Part shown: piece by piece, positions 1 to 12,277 of the stretch | Layout of the letters: every line of letters starts with the position of its first letter | Position numbering within the stretch: the first letter of the stretch is position 1 | NCBI GenBank assembly: GCA_025449115.1 | Contig: JAHLKC010000116.1 | Location: 1-64,000, forward strand | Reading direction: 5' to 3' | Source of the DNA: Chytridium lagenaria | Lineage: Eukaryota; Chytridiomycota; Chytridiomycetes; Chytridiales; Chytridiaceae | DNA length: 64,000 nt | The notes under the pieces: generated by a model | Told to the model about the DNA's origin: nothing | Databases searched by the model: none | What the model saw: the letters and a program-made list of their open reading frames with translations, nothing else | Translations under genes and position numbers: made by a program

Positions 1-480
1 ACAGCTTCCAAATTGTCTTAATCCACTCCATCACGTCGGCATCAGTCCATACGTTCTTTTTGCGCCAAAAAGTACGTGTGTCCTCCAAAGTTTTCACTCA
101 TCTTCCCGTTCCCCATTACCGCAATATTGCAGGTTGCGCGTCCTCCTGCGGAAGAAAAAAAATGCAAGTAATTGAAAGGCCGCAAAATAGGATCCCTTAC
201 CCCCTTTCACTTTTGGTGTTTCACCAGCAATACTTTCATTGCCCTTTTTCCTAATTGTGACCTTAGGCATGAGATTAAATGGTATGTTTGTTTGATCCAA
301 ATCCAATTGAAACGGAAAAAACGCGCAAAGACTAAACGTGTTCCTCATCCCTCCAAGCCGTCTAGAGCACACTCTGCTCATTCTCTACCCCAACTTACTC
401 CAATCCTGCATCAAGATAAAGCCATCACAACTCAAAACCCTTACCAAAGGCATCTGGCGCCCTCGCCCAACCCCACGGAG
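1..480 (-). mobile_element. Decayed pogo/CENP-B-type (DDE_1) transposase fragment
   Basis: Minus-strand translation gives, in order, LDLDQTNIPFNL (about 310-270), TIRKKGNESIAGET (about 265-225), and in another frame KNVWTDADVMEWIKTIW at the left edge (about 70-10). This matches the DDE_1 transposase layout: the first catalytic Asp in an N-x-DET/DQT-like motif, then a T..KKG..S...T strand, then the K-N-x-W-D-x-x-x-M-x-W-I helix. The family cuts and pastes DNA transposons; CENP-B-type host genes derive from it. The fragment is broken by frame changes and stops and its C-terminus lies outside the window, so it is probably dead. The family call comes from motif spacing only. Confidence 0.6.
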
Positions 481-599
481 TGACCACTATATAAGAGCAA
501 GTGTCTCTGCGAGCGTTGCATTGGTAGCTCCCCCTCCTCCTCTCTTTCAACCTGGTCCACCCCCACCTCTACAGTTTCATACCATCTTCACTACTGCTT

Positions 600-1340
600 T
601 CTACATGCTCATCCATAAGTATAGGCCTCCCTTTGTCCTTTTGCAGATCTTTGAACAAAATTAGCTGCTCCCCCGCCACTGATCTTTCCATTTTAGTCTG
701 GTCCAACTCTTGAAGCCAATTTTGTGAGGCCCTCCTCTCACAACGTAAGGCACCAAATATCAACGTCTAACTTCCGTCTGTAAGTCTCATCCAAACTACA
801 GTCTCTCCACAAGACTACTTCCCCAACCTTCAGTGGCTTTTCTTGTATTCTATAGTAATCATCCCAAAACTTCCTTCTCTGAGATGTCCGCATGAGCTTT
901 CTGCACATCTCTTGCCCTCCTCATGATAATTCTTCCTTGACATGCCAGCATCTCCTCTCAACTCATGGCCCTCCAGTTTAAGACCGTGGCGCTTTCTACC
1001 ATGTGTTCAACCGGAAAGACAGGTCTCTGCCCAAACACAAGCTTGTACTTGTCTTCCCTTCCTCTCCTCTCCTCCCCTCATCTCCTTTACTTTCCTCCTC
1101 ATACTCTCTCATTGGCCCCATTTCCCACCTTTCCTACCCCCTCCCTCAATATAGCTTGGCTCACACCCCTCCCTGGCCAAGCCTTTCCAAAAATCCTCCG
1201 TCTTGGTTTTTTGCTCACCATCTTTCTCCGCTTTCATGCTCCTTTTGTGAGTCAAAACCCTGCCAGGCAGTGTAAAAGGCAAAAAAACTTTGGAAGTTCT
1301 CTCTATAGCCCTCTGCTCAGCCCCAACATACAGTGGTAGA
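600..1340 (-). mobile_element. Decayed Ty3/gypsy retrotransposon, integrase C-terminal region
   Basis: Minus-strand frames show the ordered landmarks of the end of a Ty3/gypsy integrase: FGQRPVFPVEHM (about 1035-1000; the fungal F-x-L-V-Y-G-R-x-P-V-x-P motif), RARDVQKAHADISEKE (about 920-870; R-A-x-x-x-x-x-A-H/Q helix), VGEVVLWRD (about 825-800; K-V-G-D-L-V-L motif), RRKLDVDIW (about 780-755), then LQELDQTKMERSVAGEQLIL (about 718-660; the LAELDGT...V.G.RLK.F tail). The pieces fall in different frames with stops between them. I see no LTR or reverse transcriptase, so this is a truncated relic. It lies next to the DDE fragment, making the left 1.4 kb a small transposon graveyard. Confidence 0.72.
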
Positions 1341-2363
1341 GAACCACATGCAGAGGTCTACATAATCTATTCAACTTTTGACAAATATGATGTAAAGGGG
1401 AATTACATAACAACAACAGGCATCTTGACCGACATGGTATTAACATGCCATCAGTTGGCATACTACGGTGACACCTGAATAAAGGCTGGTGGCTTTCCAA
1501 CAGCCTTTACTTTGTGTTTATGTCAGATGGATATGTACAGGAAGTGATCGACACTTAAGTTAGAGTCACTTTGGTTTGGACGTGTCTCCTTCTGACACCT
1601 GCTGAGGAAGGATTCCGGCTTAACTTTATTTACCCTTGCAGGTTACTGTTCTGTGTTGAAGGGCACGAGGAAGCAATAACGCCTTGAGAGATATTTTACT
1701 TGTTCGAGTCCTCCAGGTGAATCTTGTTCCAAAAACCACCCTCGAAAAGGATTACCACTCCCATCGCCGTTTCGAGATTTTATACTCTTCCCACATATTG
1801 TCCTCATTTTTCTCAACCAAAGATGGGAATGTAGAGTTAAAAAGAGGAAGTGTGCGCATTAATGAAAAAACACATGAAGGTAAACGGTTAATGTTGTTAT
1901 AACCAAGGTATTGATATTCTTTTGTCAGGCATCAATGACACACTCTGGCGAAGACGCCTCGAAAAAGTTGAAAATTGTAGAGAACAAGAGCCAGATCCCA
2001 GAATGTATCGAGGAGCATTCGCATTAAAAACAATTATCAAGAGAAAGGGTTTTTTAAATACAAGTTTTTTAAAACCACAAACCTGGATGCAAGAGATTGG
2101 GTTCGGCCCCGTTCGAGTCCTCCATCAATTATGCTATCCATCCATCCAACCTCCCCGCTCACCCATCACGTTAATCGTCCCTCCCTTCCTCCAACATATT
2201 ACATCAGGAAAATCCCGACCTCTAAATGCGTATCTTTCCCAACCGTGGTTGTTGCAAGGTCGACGAGAAACATCTCAATAGAAAATTTTCTAACGGAGAA
2301 AAAAAAAAGCACTTCCCACAAGTAGACCTCTCTTTTTATTTCAGTTCGAGCTTTGAGAAAAAG
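1341..2363. other. Intergenic stretch upstream of SEC63
   Basis: No gene is supported. The part up to about 1500 may be further integrase relic but I cannot anchor it. The last 200 bases before 2364 are A/T-rich and pyrimidine-rich and presumably hold the SEC63 promoter and leader. The sequence gttcgagtcctcca occurs at about 1703 and 2113 but neither copy folds as a tRNA. Confidence 0.5.
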
Positions 2364-5112
2364 ATGGGGCAATACGTCTACGACGAGTCGGGTGCTATCT
2401 TCAACTACTTCCTACTGTCGCTACTCACCATCCTGCTGGTGCCATCAACATTCACCGCCATCACTGGACCGTCAACTTCATCGTCTACTCGAAAGAGATC
2501 CAAGAAGCATGGTCAGTCTGCACTGCATTTATACTGCTCTGCTTGCCTGCTTGCTTTCTAACTTTCTTGCTGGCCATGGCGCTCTTTCTGACTCCACTCA
2601 TCCGCTGTTTTGCGCATTAAAAACGTCTTCTCTCCTCTTTCGATATTCATTTAACTTTAGCATCTCAAATTGTTAATTTCTCTGTTTCTTTTAATGGTAC
2701 AGGCAGCATACCGGATTGCAGCTGCTCGGAATGTCACGTAAAGGAGAAGCTCGTCGCTGACCGAGAGTCCAAGAAAAAGTCCACTATTCCCTTCAGGTGA
2801 TTCATGACCGCTTCGTTTCTTCATTTTATCGATATTTTGATCGACCGTGACGGGAAGTTGTAGACAACATCGCTGACTATTTCTATTAATTGCATGAGAA
2901 TTAGGTTCATCATCATACTCTTGGGCTGGCTTCTGTTTGGATTTGTTGCTTATCAAGTGGCCATCACAAAGATGGAAGAGAAGGGACTGTGGGATCCTTA
3001 TGACATTTTGGAAGTATCGACGGTATGCGCGTTCGTTCACGTTCTGGATCTATGATTAGTGATCGAGGATGTGCTAATTTGGGGTTTTTTTATAGGATGC
3101 AAGCCAATCCGAGATCAAGAAGCGTTTCCGTGAACTTTCTCTAAAATTGTGAGAATCGTTAAAATGTAGTCTCCTATTCTGACATTTTGTTCAGCCACCC
3201 CGATAAGGTTCAGGAGAGCGAGAAAGAGGAGGCTTCATCCAAATTCGTGGAGATCTCGAAAGCTTACAAAGTGTTGACGGATGAGGAGGCCCGAAAGATT
3301 TGGGATGAGACTGGTCACCCGGATGGAAAGCAGCGTGAGTATTGGCCTCTTTCTACTCGCCTTTTGGATGACCATTGGTTATCATTTTTTGTCTTCGGCT
3401 TTGAAATTTAATGAGTGTATGAAATATAGCCTTCTCTCTTGGTATTGCACTCCCCAAGTGGCTTGTAGACAAGGACAACAACTACCTCGTTCTTTTGGTT
3501 TACGCTGGCCTTTTTGGTGTCGGTTTACCTTACTATGTCGCTCGGTGGTGGTACCAGGCAAAGAACGTGAGCGGAAACAAGATCCAACACACTACCATGG
3601 CTCGATTTTACCGCGACTTGAAGGAACAGAGCACTGTTCGAGGTAAATAATTTTATTTATTAAACAATCAAAGGTTTAAGTTTACGCCCTCAATAGGCCT
3701 ACTCGAGCTGCTTTGCAAGTCTGAGGAGGTTATAGCGTGCATCCAGTATTCGAAGACTGAAGCAAAACTTTTGGAGGAAATTGGTACGCAAGTCGCTGTG
3801 GAGTTAGCCAAAATAAGTGAGAAGTTTGACGGTAAAAAGAAGGTAGTGGCATTTATGAATCTCACGATGATGAACTTATCACCCCTTTTTTTCTAGTTCC
3901 CCACTCTCGAGGCTGCGCTTAATCACAAGGCACAAGTGCTTTTGTTTGCGCACATGCTGAGGATCGACATTACAGACCCCAAACTTAGAAATGAACAAAT
4001 TCAGGTCGTCGAAAGGGCTGTCGCCGTTATTCCTGGTATCTTGCAGATTTCCTCTGCCAGATTTTGGCTCAGCAGTGCTGTCAGCGCGATTGACCTCAGT
4101 CAGGTAAGTTGTGTGATAGGCTGTCTTTGTAACTAACCGTCATGGCGATAGCTGGTAACGCAGGCTACCTTTGCACCTTTTGGGCCCATGAGCCAACTCC
4201 CTCATATCACTGGCGATGTTTTTAAGCACTTTACTACAAAGAAGGTAGGGTGTTTGTATCCTGGCGTTATTTATTCTGACATATAACATATATAACAGCG
4301 TCAAATTCGCTCTATTCGTGATTTGCTTGAGCTTGAGGACGAGGACAGGAAGGAACTCTTGAGATCTCTATCTGATAGCCAATTTGATGAGCTCATCTCC
4401 GCTGCCTCACAATACCCGATTTGAAGGTCAAGAAGGCATTATTCTATGGTATTTTCTTGTTAGCATGCTTTCTGTATTAATGTGATTTGTTTAAAAAAAA
4501 AGTCATGGGTAACCTGCTATCACTCCTGGATCCATCGTCACTCTTCACGTTAAGATTGAAATGATCAGTCCCGATCAACTTCGCGCCGACCGTGGAAAGA
4601 CTATAAAGTTGGAGCTTGAGCCCGAAGAGGAGAAGAAAACGCAATGGTTTGATAAGAAGGAGTCTGCTGCCTTCCCTGCCCACGCCCCTCGTTTCCCTGC
4701 CATCCGGAACCCGACTTGGTGGGTGATGCTCGGCGACGCAGCCAACAACCGTCTCATCTGTCTCGGTAAGATTACCGACATTGGCCCACCTGGATCTGGA
4801 GACCGCTCTGCAAGACTGCAGTTCCAGGCTCCCCCGAAGTCAGGCACATGGAGTTTTCAGGTGCTTATCAAGTGCGATTCTGTGCTTGGATGTGATGGAC
4901 TTGTGGAGGCGAAGCTTGTTGTGAACGAGGCACCGCCTGTTGAGGAAATTGAAGATGATATCTCTGAGCCGGAGGAGGATTCGATTGCTGGACAGATGCA
5001 TGCGTTGAGGACTGGAAAGGTTCCTGGAGGCGGAGCTGTCCCGCAAGAGCCAAAGCCGAAAAAGAAGGCAGAGGAGGATCTTGAGGACTCGGATGACTCG
5101 GATGATGAGTGA
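2364..5112 (+). CDS. SEC63: Sec63, ER translocon J-domain subunit
   Basis: Sec63 is the ER membrane J-protein that recruits the Hsp70 BiP/Kar2 to the Sec61 channel for post-translational import. The start MGQYVYDESGAIFNYFLLSL is the conserved lumenal N-terminus running into TM1. TM2 (IIILLGWLLFGFVAYQ, about 2910-2960) leads into WDPYDILEVST and a J domain whose HPD triad (at 3198) begins a new exon after RFRELSL. TM3 is NNYLVLLVYAGLFGVGLPYY (about 3477-3536). The Brl/Sec63 domain runs from about 3600 to 4950 (AALNHKAQVLLFAH, RQIRSIRDLLELED, NPTWWVMLGDAANN). The protein ends in an acidic tail (LEDSDDSDDE), the usual Sec62-binding feature. About nine short introns have GT..AG borders. All domains are present, so it looks functional. 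Confidence 0.96.
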
Positions 5113-5904
5113 ACTTGATACTGTTTTTTAAAAAGCACGCCTTGTGTTTTGTTTGTTTAGATATATCCACTGCTTTCTCTCTGTCTCTTTGGCGGCTCAG
5201 GTGAATTAGCCTCGTGATGATGTCCTCGTTTTTTACCTACTCTTTTTCAATCTTGTTCTTCATGAGCGCCATGATATCTTTGTCCGCATTTCCCAAGATC
5301 CTTTTGCCTTTGTTCCTCTAGCTCTCTGTTGATGATCTTGTCCTAATTTGTTTGTCACGATGGTTTCCCTTTTAGTCCCGCTCTTTCCTCTTTGTTTTAA
5401 GTCTTGTATGCACACATGTCGGAATCATGGAAGAATGCACTCTTTTCGATGGATTTGTTGATCTATAGGGACATGTTTTGTGTCCGAATCGCAGAAATGA
5501 TCCATTTTTGGAGCTCAAAAAAACAAAAATGGGTGTGCCAATCAAACTTGAGATATGGAGGGGAACGAGACGCGTTCATTGTTCGTCTACAAAGGGTCCT
5601 ACCAACCATCGGAGAAGATGGTTAAAGGTGTACGTGTGGATATGTGCACTAAAGCAGACACTGAGACGATACAATACTAATCCAGGGCTCGCTGTCGCAT
5701 CAATTACTTTTAACATATCTGTGCGAACTAAAGATACTGTGTATCGCTACGGCAGAGCAGGACTTTAATCAAGCGCTTGTCATCTAAAGAAGAGAGAGAA
5801 GGGGGTGTGAAGGAGGAATACGAGAAGGGGGCCGGCAATTTTCGGGATAAGGACGAGGAGGTCACTGGGAAATATTCTTTAGGCTGGGGTGAAGCGACGG
5901 GATC
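5113..5904. other. Intergenic stretch between SEC63 and the RasGEF gene
   Basis: SEC63 3' flank and RasGEF 5' flank. Open frames at 5404-5768 have no recognisable motifs. Nothing else seen. Confidence 0.5.
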
Positions 5905-8900
5905 ATGCTTCCCAGAGCTGCCACCTCAGTTTCCGTAGCGTTGCATTCAAAGGAGAACCTGGAGATTGTGTCGAGAACGCCAACGGCGGTCTCAAGATCC
6001 GGTTCCGGGAATGTAAGCTTATGCCTTCTGCAAATAGTTTTACCATTTAACAACTGATACTTGAAATAAGGCTCTCTCCACTCATAAATCCATCCGCGTC
6101 AACGTCCCCACCATCGTATTCGGTGAAATCCACACCGACAACGATACCCCCTTCATACCAAGAGGATTTCTGGTCCAACCCACCCCCTGCACCAAAACCT
6201 TATGCGCAAACCAGAAGTACGTGTGGCTTGAAATTGGGAGCACTGGGATCCGGATCCAGGATTGCGCTGACGATATGTCGACGATCTGGATGCATTCTCT
6301 GAACAGAATATTGAAGTTTTCAAAGAATGAGACCAAGATGACGTTTGCGTATGCTTTTTGGGTGGGAGGAAAGGGTGCTGGAGTTTCGATTTATGAGTAC
6401 AGAGGTTGGTGGAAAGTGTTTGTTTTTCTATGTTCTTTTTTCTAATGGAACTTCTTTTAGTATCGGGAAATATTTGATGCTGTTAGAGGGGAAATTGCGA
6501 TTGCCTTAAAAAATGAGGGACAAGGTCAGGATCTGGAGCGGATGGGTTTAAAATCTGATAGTGAGAGTCCGTTCAAAAATGAAGGGCAGCAGAGCCATTC
6601 TCTTTTGCCGATGGTGAATGAAACATCTGACGGGAATAGGGAAAGAGAGGATTTTTCTAAATCGGCCGACAAGATAAAGGGACCGAGTCTATATTCGAAG
6701 AAAAGTTGTCTGCAAAAAGAGGAGTCGGTACCGCGAGATTCTACACCTCAGAGTGAAGAAGTGAAAGATAGCGCTTGTGCACCTCGGGTTACATCGGAAT
6801 CTAATCCCGTACCTGCAATGTCTGAAGTTCAAGTTGATGTAACTTCACCTGTTCACTGCGACGAGGAGACTACACCTGGAGAGGAGCTATCCGAAAGTGA
6901 ACCCACACATGACAGCTCTTCTGCCAGAATCCAGACCGAAATTTTGGCTGCAAACCTGCACTTAGAGCCCAAACCATGTCGCGACATTCTTCTTTCAGCT
7001 CAGCATCAGCCTTTATCAGAACAGGACGTGAATGTAAAAAAGGACGATGGTTTAAGTGTGATGTTGGTTGATGCCGAAACTGCACTCAAAACGGCTATCT
7101 TTAGTGAAAATCAACCTCAAGAAGAACCTTACAAGCAAGACCGCAAAGATTTTCTTCTCACACTTCCACTCCTGAAGTCGGAACAACGCCTGAAGTCGGA
7201 ACAACGCCTCTAAAATACACATTGGAAGCCCGTCACCAGAAGAAATCCAGGCGATCGACCTCGTACAATCTACAAAGTCAAAAAAACGGCTGAGCGCACC
7301 CGTGTTCAGAAGCGATTGGGGCTCATTTTTTCCGCAAAACGGAAAGGTGCCATCAAAGAAAATATTCAGGGAAAAGCGGAAGGAGCTCTTGAAGATGAAT
7401 TAATGGGAAAGCAACGGTCGAATGAGCTATATTCCACGGCGGCAGGTCCCGCCAGTACGAAAATTAAACGCTCATCATCTATCATAGTGCCCTATTCACC
7501 AGTATCAAAGGAAGATATCCGCTTGCCAATTCAGCCTCAAGGTTTAGCGTTGAAGCCGTCAAAAGGGCAACGTGGCTTTAAGTCCGAGGAAACGCTGAAG
7601 CGAAGACCTATGTCAATGGTTTTAACTTCAAAAAGAATGTCACTGGGGTATCCTCTTGATGTAGAAACTTCCGAGGTATCTTCAGCATGGGACGCTAAAC
7701 AACGTGGTCAGGCTGGAGGATCAAGTGGAAATCTTTCGACAGATAGGAAGAAGCGCTGGATTGAAAGTCTTCGGGCGTTTACCCAAAAACTGAAGGGGAC
7801 GGTAAAAGGGCTAAACACGAGCGATGAGGATGTAAGTCGTAATCAAAACAAACGGAAATCGCATATGCCGGTAGAATACAATGATGCTGCTGTGTCTGCG
7901 GTTGACGACAAGTCTGCGGTGAAAGGGAGCTCGAAAGTGGATGGAATTCATTAACGACAACACTGAAAGGGAAGACGTGGAAATCCGACAGTCCCAGAGA
8001 AAACACCCAGAAGCGTACATCATTATCTTTGGACGGACATTTGAACTTTGATCATGTCAGCGATTCAAAGCTTAAGTAGGATCCACTACTGTTTAACAAG
8101 ACTGATCGCGTATTATAGACGGAATGGCGGCTTAACGAGACGGAAAATGAACCAAATTGACCATGCGCCTTCGATGAAGCTTTCGGGAGGTCACTCGGTG
8201 TCAATGAAAGATAGAGAGGATTGCAAGGAAACCAATTCTTTTACAAAGGAGACTTTGTGGACAACAGAATCTATAATGAAAATCACCGAAGATAGCGGAA
8301 GAAGACATCAGCTCAGGCCGGATAATGTTGAGAATCTTGTTATCAGATTACTAAATAGCTCCAAAGGTAAGTTTTAGTATAATTGATTAATCATGAACTC
8401 TAATTTAATTACGCTTTTTTTAGAGCAATTGCGGATGTCTTCCTTTTCGCATATCGGTCATTCATGGGCACATCTGCTTTAGTCTCGACCATTTCGACGT
8501 ACACCTCCACTCTTGCGGCCCTTGAAACTGCTGGAGCGCCTCGAAATCCGCCCGTGGAGGAAGTCGATTTAGCCACGTCCTCTGAGGCTGTCTTCCGTCA
8601 ACTTGTTTGCAAGCTCTTTTTCAGATGGATGGAAGAGTACCCGAATGACTTTAAGCCGGAATCAGTTCGTGAAAGTGTTGCCGATTTGCTAGAGTCTCTG
8701 AAGCCCAAGATATCTGACCCCGAAAGTTTGAAGGCGATAACAAATCTTCACCTGCGGTTGCATGTAAATATCGTTTAGAGTTTTTTCTCTTTCCTGACTT
8801 CCATAAATGCTCTTCTCCATTTTATTTTATTTTTTAAGACAACACCATGGGATTGTATGACGAGATCGGTCGCAAGCGATGACTGTCGCAGCCTTATTGT

Positions 8901-10070
8901 TTTGACTTTACCAGCTATCATTCTCGAAAAATTGCAGAGCAGCTTACTTTAGGTACACATCGGCAAAGGAATGACATCTGGACTAAACTTTATTATTATT
9001 AAATAGTGGACTTTTCGTTGTTTAAAGGTATCGCGCGCAGGGAATTCGCATCATACCTCTGGCAGCAAGACGACAAGCAAAAACTACCGGACCCTTACAC
9101 GCTTTATCCAGCGGTTCAACCAAATCGGCTATTGGGTAGCGACAGTGATCGTCTCGCAGTCGAATGCTAAAAAGCGTGTTGAAGTTTTCGAAAAGCTCAT
9201 TAAGATCGCGTGGAGATTATGGAGTACCAAAACTTCAATACTTCATATGCGATTGTATGTGGGCTACAAACACTCTCAGTCAACAGACTAAAGAAGACGT
9301 GGATGGGTGTTGGGTCCAAGATTTTGACCATGTATGAGGATCTTCAGAGAAAGTTTGGGTACAGCTTTAATTTTAAGGCGTACAGAGAGCTTGAGCAGCA
9401 TTGCTCTCCGCCAGCAATACCAATATTTGGGTAAAAATTATAACATGAAATTGCATGCTTATTGTTTTGAAGGTTGATTATCAAGGACCTCACTTTCATG
9501 AACGACGGGAACGCCACATTTCTTACAACGGGAACGTCAATTTTGAAAAGCTATCGGTTATCTACCAGGCTGTATCCAGAAATAGCAAGTTTTCAGAAGT
9601 AAGAGAGCCTTTTCTTTCTTGATTCGTGTTTTAACACAGATTGATAGGACGTCTTATGGTTTCTTGGAAGATAGCACTGTCGAAAAGGGAAAAAAAATGC
9701 AGTGTAACGAGTACCTTCTACGTCTTCCAACATTCCCTGAGTCCCACCTCCTTATGCTCTCAAAACTCCTAGAACCACCCGAAGTTCAGCCAACTGGTGG
9801 AAGCCACAGTTCTCTTTCCGGGATAACGTCTCAAATTGGAAGCACGTCCTGGGAAGTCTAGCAGAACCACTTACAGTAGAAGCCGTACCTAACGCTACCT
9901 CTTCAAACGACGAGGCGGGTGTCTCTGGTTCAAAACGTTGGACGGTTTACGGTCTGAAAAAGCAGCAACAGCAGAATCGCTATGCCATAGCTTTTTCGGA
10001 GGTGCTAAATAGTACCTTTGAATCAAAAAAAATTGTTGATGGTGCTTCAGTAGACCCTGCAAGTTCTTGA
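5905..10070 (+). CDS. Ras guanine-nucleotide exchange factor (Cdc25-type)
   Basis: Predicted activator of a Ras-family GTPase by GDP/GTP exchange. The start MLPRAATSVSVALHSKENLE at 5905 was chosen because its exon ends in GTAAGC at 6012 and joins in phase to GCTCTC at 6071. The second and third exons (KYVWLEIGSTGIRIQD...REIFDAVRGEIA) look like a PH-like fold. A long low-complexity Ser/Lys-rich stretch follows (6540-8300). The RasGEF_N domain is AIADVFLFAYRSFMGTSALV (about 8425) through FRQLVCKLFFRWMEEYP. The catalytic domain starts at RKIAEQLTLVDFSLFKGIAR (about 8915-9040), then FNQIGYWVATVIVSQSNAKK, FNTSYAIVCGLQTLSVNRLK and IKDLTFMNDGN. Frame slips occur near 7200, 7950-8100, 9200 and 9840. 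An exact 18-base duplication sits at 7171-7206. The Ras-GEF call is firm; the PH-like call is tentative. Confidence 0.9.
7171..7206 (+). repeat. Exact 18-bp tandem duplication inside RasGEF coding sequence
   Basis: The unit cctgaagtcggaacaacg occurs twice back to back. In the likely coding frame it repeats TPEVGT in the low-complexity linker ahead of RasGEF_N. It preserves frame. Confidence 0.9.
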
Positions 10071-12277
10071 GCAGGTAGCAAGCAACTTTAATAATTCTTC
10101 AGGCTCTACCAAACTATTGCATCCACCCAAACCCCTACCCCCCAAAGCCCCTCCCCCCTCACTCACCCACCCACCTCCTTGTCACTCCTCACCTCAGTAT
10201 CACTTTAGATTATATGCCATGTATATATGTTTAATGTGATTCTCAAAAAATATTTGCCCCTGGGGAGACCTTCCTCTTTCTTCCAAATATATTAAGACTA
10301 CCATTTATACATGAAATGTACAGGATTTCTAGTAGAAAGATCTCAGACTAGCTGTAATTGCCCTAGCAGCAAATATATTCACGTCTCGGAGTCTTTATCA
10401 AAAGCAATTTAATTAAAAATGTCAAGAGCAATCATTGTTCTGTTTAAATGCATGCTTGATAATTTCGACCTCGACAATTGAATTAGTCACAGATCATATT
10501 AATTTTCACATTCGTCTATAAGCAAGAAGAGCTGTACGCTTACATTATACAGGAATTATCACGATTCCTTTGCAGATGATATCTTCTTGACATATTTTAA
10601 ATGCAGAAAGGCATGGAATGCTGAGTAAATAGTGAAATATAAGATAGTATTTCACGGTAAGAAAACGAAATAGGTGGGTATACTGCTTTTTATTTTATTT
10701 TTTAACTGCAGTTAAGAAAAGAAAAGATGAAGGGAAAAAGTATACGCGTAATTGCAAGGTAACGATTCAAGCAACCGGAGAGCAAAGCTATAAAATCATG
10801 AATAGTCTGAAAAACTAGTAAAGTCAGCGATCAGTTTACTAAAAACAAACCTATTATTATCTTACGAACCCACCATTTTTTTTAGTTTTTTTTTTGGAGC
10901 AACTAACACAGCGATAGACATCACCTTAACTTTAATTTTTTTGTAAATATTCCAACTATGTAGCTATTGCGGCTAAATGAATTAGGTATATATTTGTCAA
11001 TACCTCGAGTATATTGGAAACCAGAGTATATAAAGACATTGGGATTTTCAAATGATACTGTCTCTGTGTCGACTTAGGAGATGTGGAGAAATAAGGTGAG
11101 GTGAAGCCATTAATCCCATAAAGGACGGCTAGCGAACGTTTGAAAATTTGTAAAACGTCTCTATATACCTCATCCAAATCCTAGATATCCTCAACAATAT
11201 TTTCTACGTTATGTTCAACTCCATAATTTTCGCCTCCGAAAATCTGGTCAACAAAAGACGAGTGTTTTTCACTATCGAGTAAAAAGGCGGGCATTGCTAA
11301 AGGATTCAATATGCAACTTCGTCACAAACAGAAGAAGCGCATCAGAGATCACGATAACCTAGAATAATTTGCAGTAAATGCGCATCCTCTTTGTTATCCG
11401 ACTATTTCACACCTCAACAGCTGTCGCTGCGCATCTTTCTTGACCGAGGACTTTGGGTTCTTCGGCACTTGTGACGCGTTCGTGTCGTGATATCTATTAT
11501 GAAGGCCGAGTATCTCGTAATAGATTCTGAGCGCATTGTGACTAACTTCTTATTTAATAAAAAAGAGAAATATTGCCAGAACGGCTTCAATGCAGTTTAT
11601 ATAATACCTTGAGGCTCATTAACACACATTTTTGGGGTCAAGGTTACGCATTTTTAAGTATTATGGGCATGTCACGCAACGACAGACATATTTACATAAT
11701 ATGAAGAAGGTCGATGTCAACCTTCATCACAAACGAATGCACAATCTTGTAAAAAAACGTATGGGAGAACGTAGAACTCTCAGGAGCTCATACCTTCCAA
11801 TTGACTGGATTCCGGAAGGCAGGAGTAGCAGGGGTTAGTCTGGTCTCTTGTCGCCTTTGACAGATGGGGCGGCCGGTTGGAGATAACTTTGCGGTAAAGA
11901 TCATGGATAGTGTAGTTGAAAGAAAGAAATTGCTCAGGTGGAATAAAAGTGATTTTCGTTCTTCTCTGTCCTTCTTTTTGCCAATCACTACTCGTTGGAT
12001 GTCACTCTCATCTTTTACTCATTTTCTTGTGCCCCATCCTCACTGCCAATCTTCAAGCGGCCTTTCCCTCTGACGACCTGCATACAACACTCAACTCGCC
12101 TGTCTTTGAGTGAGCTGGGTGCGCACGTACATACCCTCAAGAGGACAATTCAAGAATATCGGGAGATCAAACCCTCTTCTCTTTCTTTCATACAGACCTC
12201 GTAAGGAGATCTCGTTCAAGACAAGAGGCCAGTAAAGCAAAGGTGTTCCATATGGCACTCGTGGCTCCATCCCCAAC
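10071..12277. other. 2.2-kb AT-rich gene-poor region
   Basis: Mostly AT-rich sequence with short A and T tracts and no conserved coding signal apart from the weak minus-strand reading frame at 10956-11310, listed separately. No tRNA, terminal repeats or transposase motifs were recognised. The last few hundred bases presumably carry the promoter of the coiled-coil gene that follows. Confidence 0.5.
10956..11310 (-). pseudogene. Unidentified reading frame interrupted by one stop
   Basis: On the minus strand one frame reads MPAFLLDSEKHSSFVDQIFG (about 11297-11238) and then, past a single TAG at about 11180, DEVYRDVLQIFKRSLAVLYG and onward to a stop at 10956. The amino-acid composition is protein-like on both sides of the stop in the same frame, unusual in AT-rich noncoding DNA. 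I recognise no family. It may be a decayed gene, a transposon piece, or chance. Confidence 0.25.

Noticed and set aside
1700..2130. Two copies of gttcgagtcctcca resembling a tRNA/RNA polymerase III B box
   Set aside because: Neither has a matching T stem, acceptor stem or A box upstream, so they are not tRNA genes.
1922..2281. Open frame of about 119 codons upstream of SEC63
   Set aside because: No recognisable motif, overlaps the likely promoter, and similar lengths occur by chance in this base composition.
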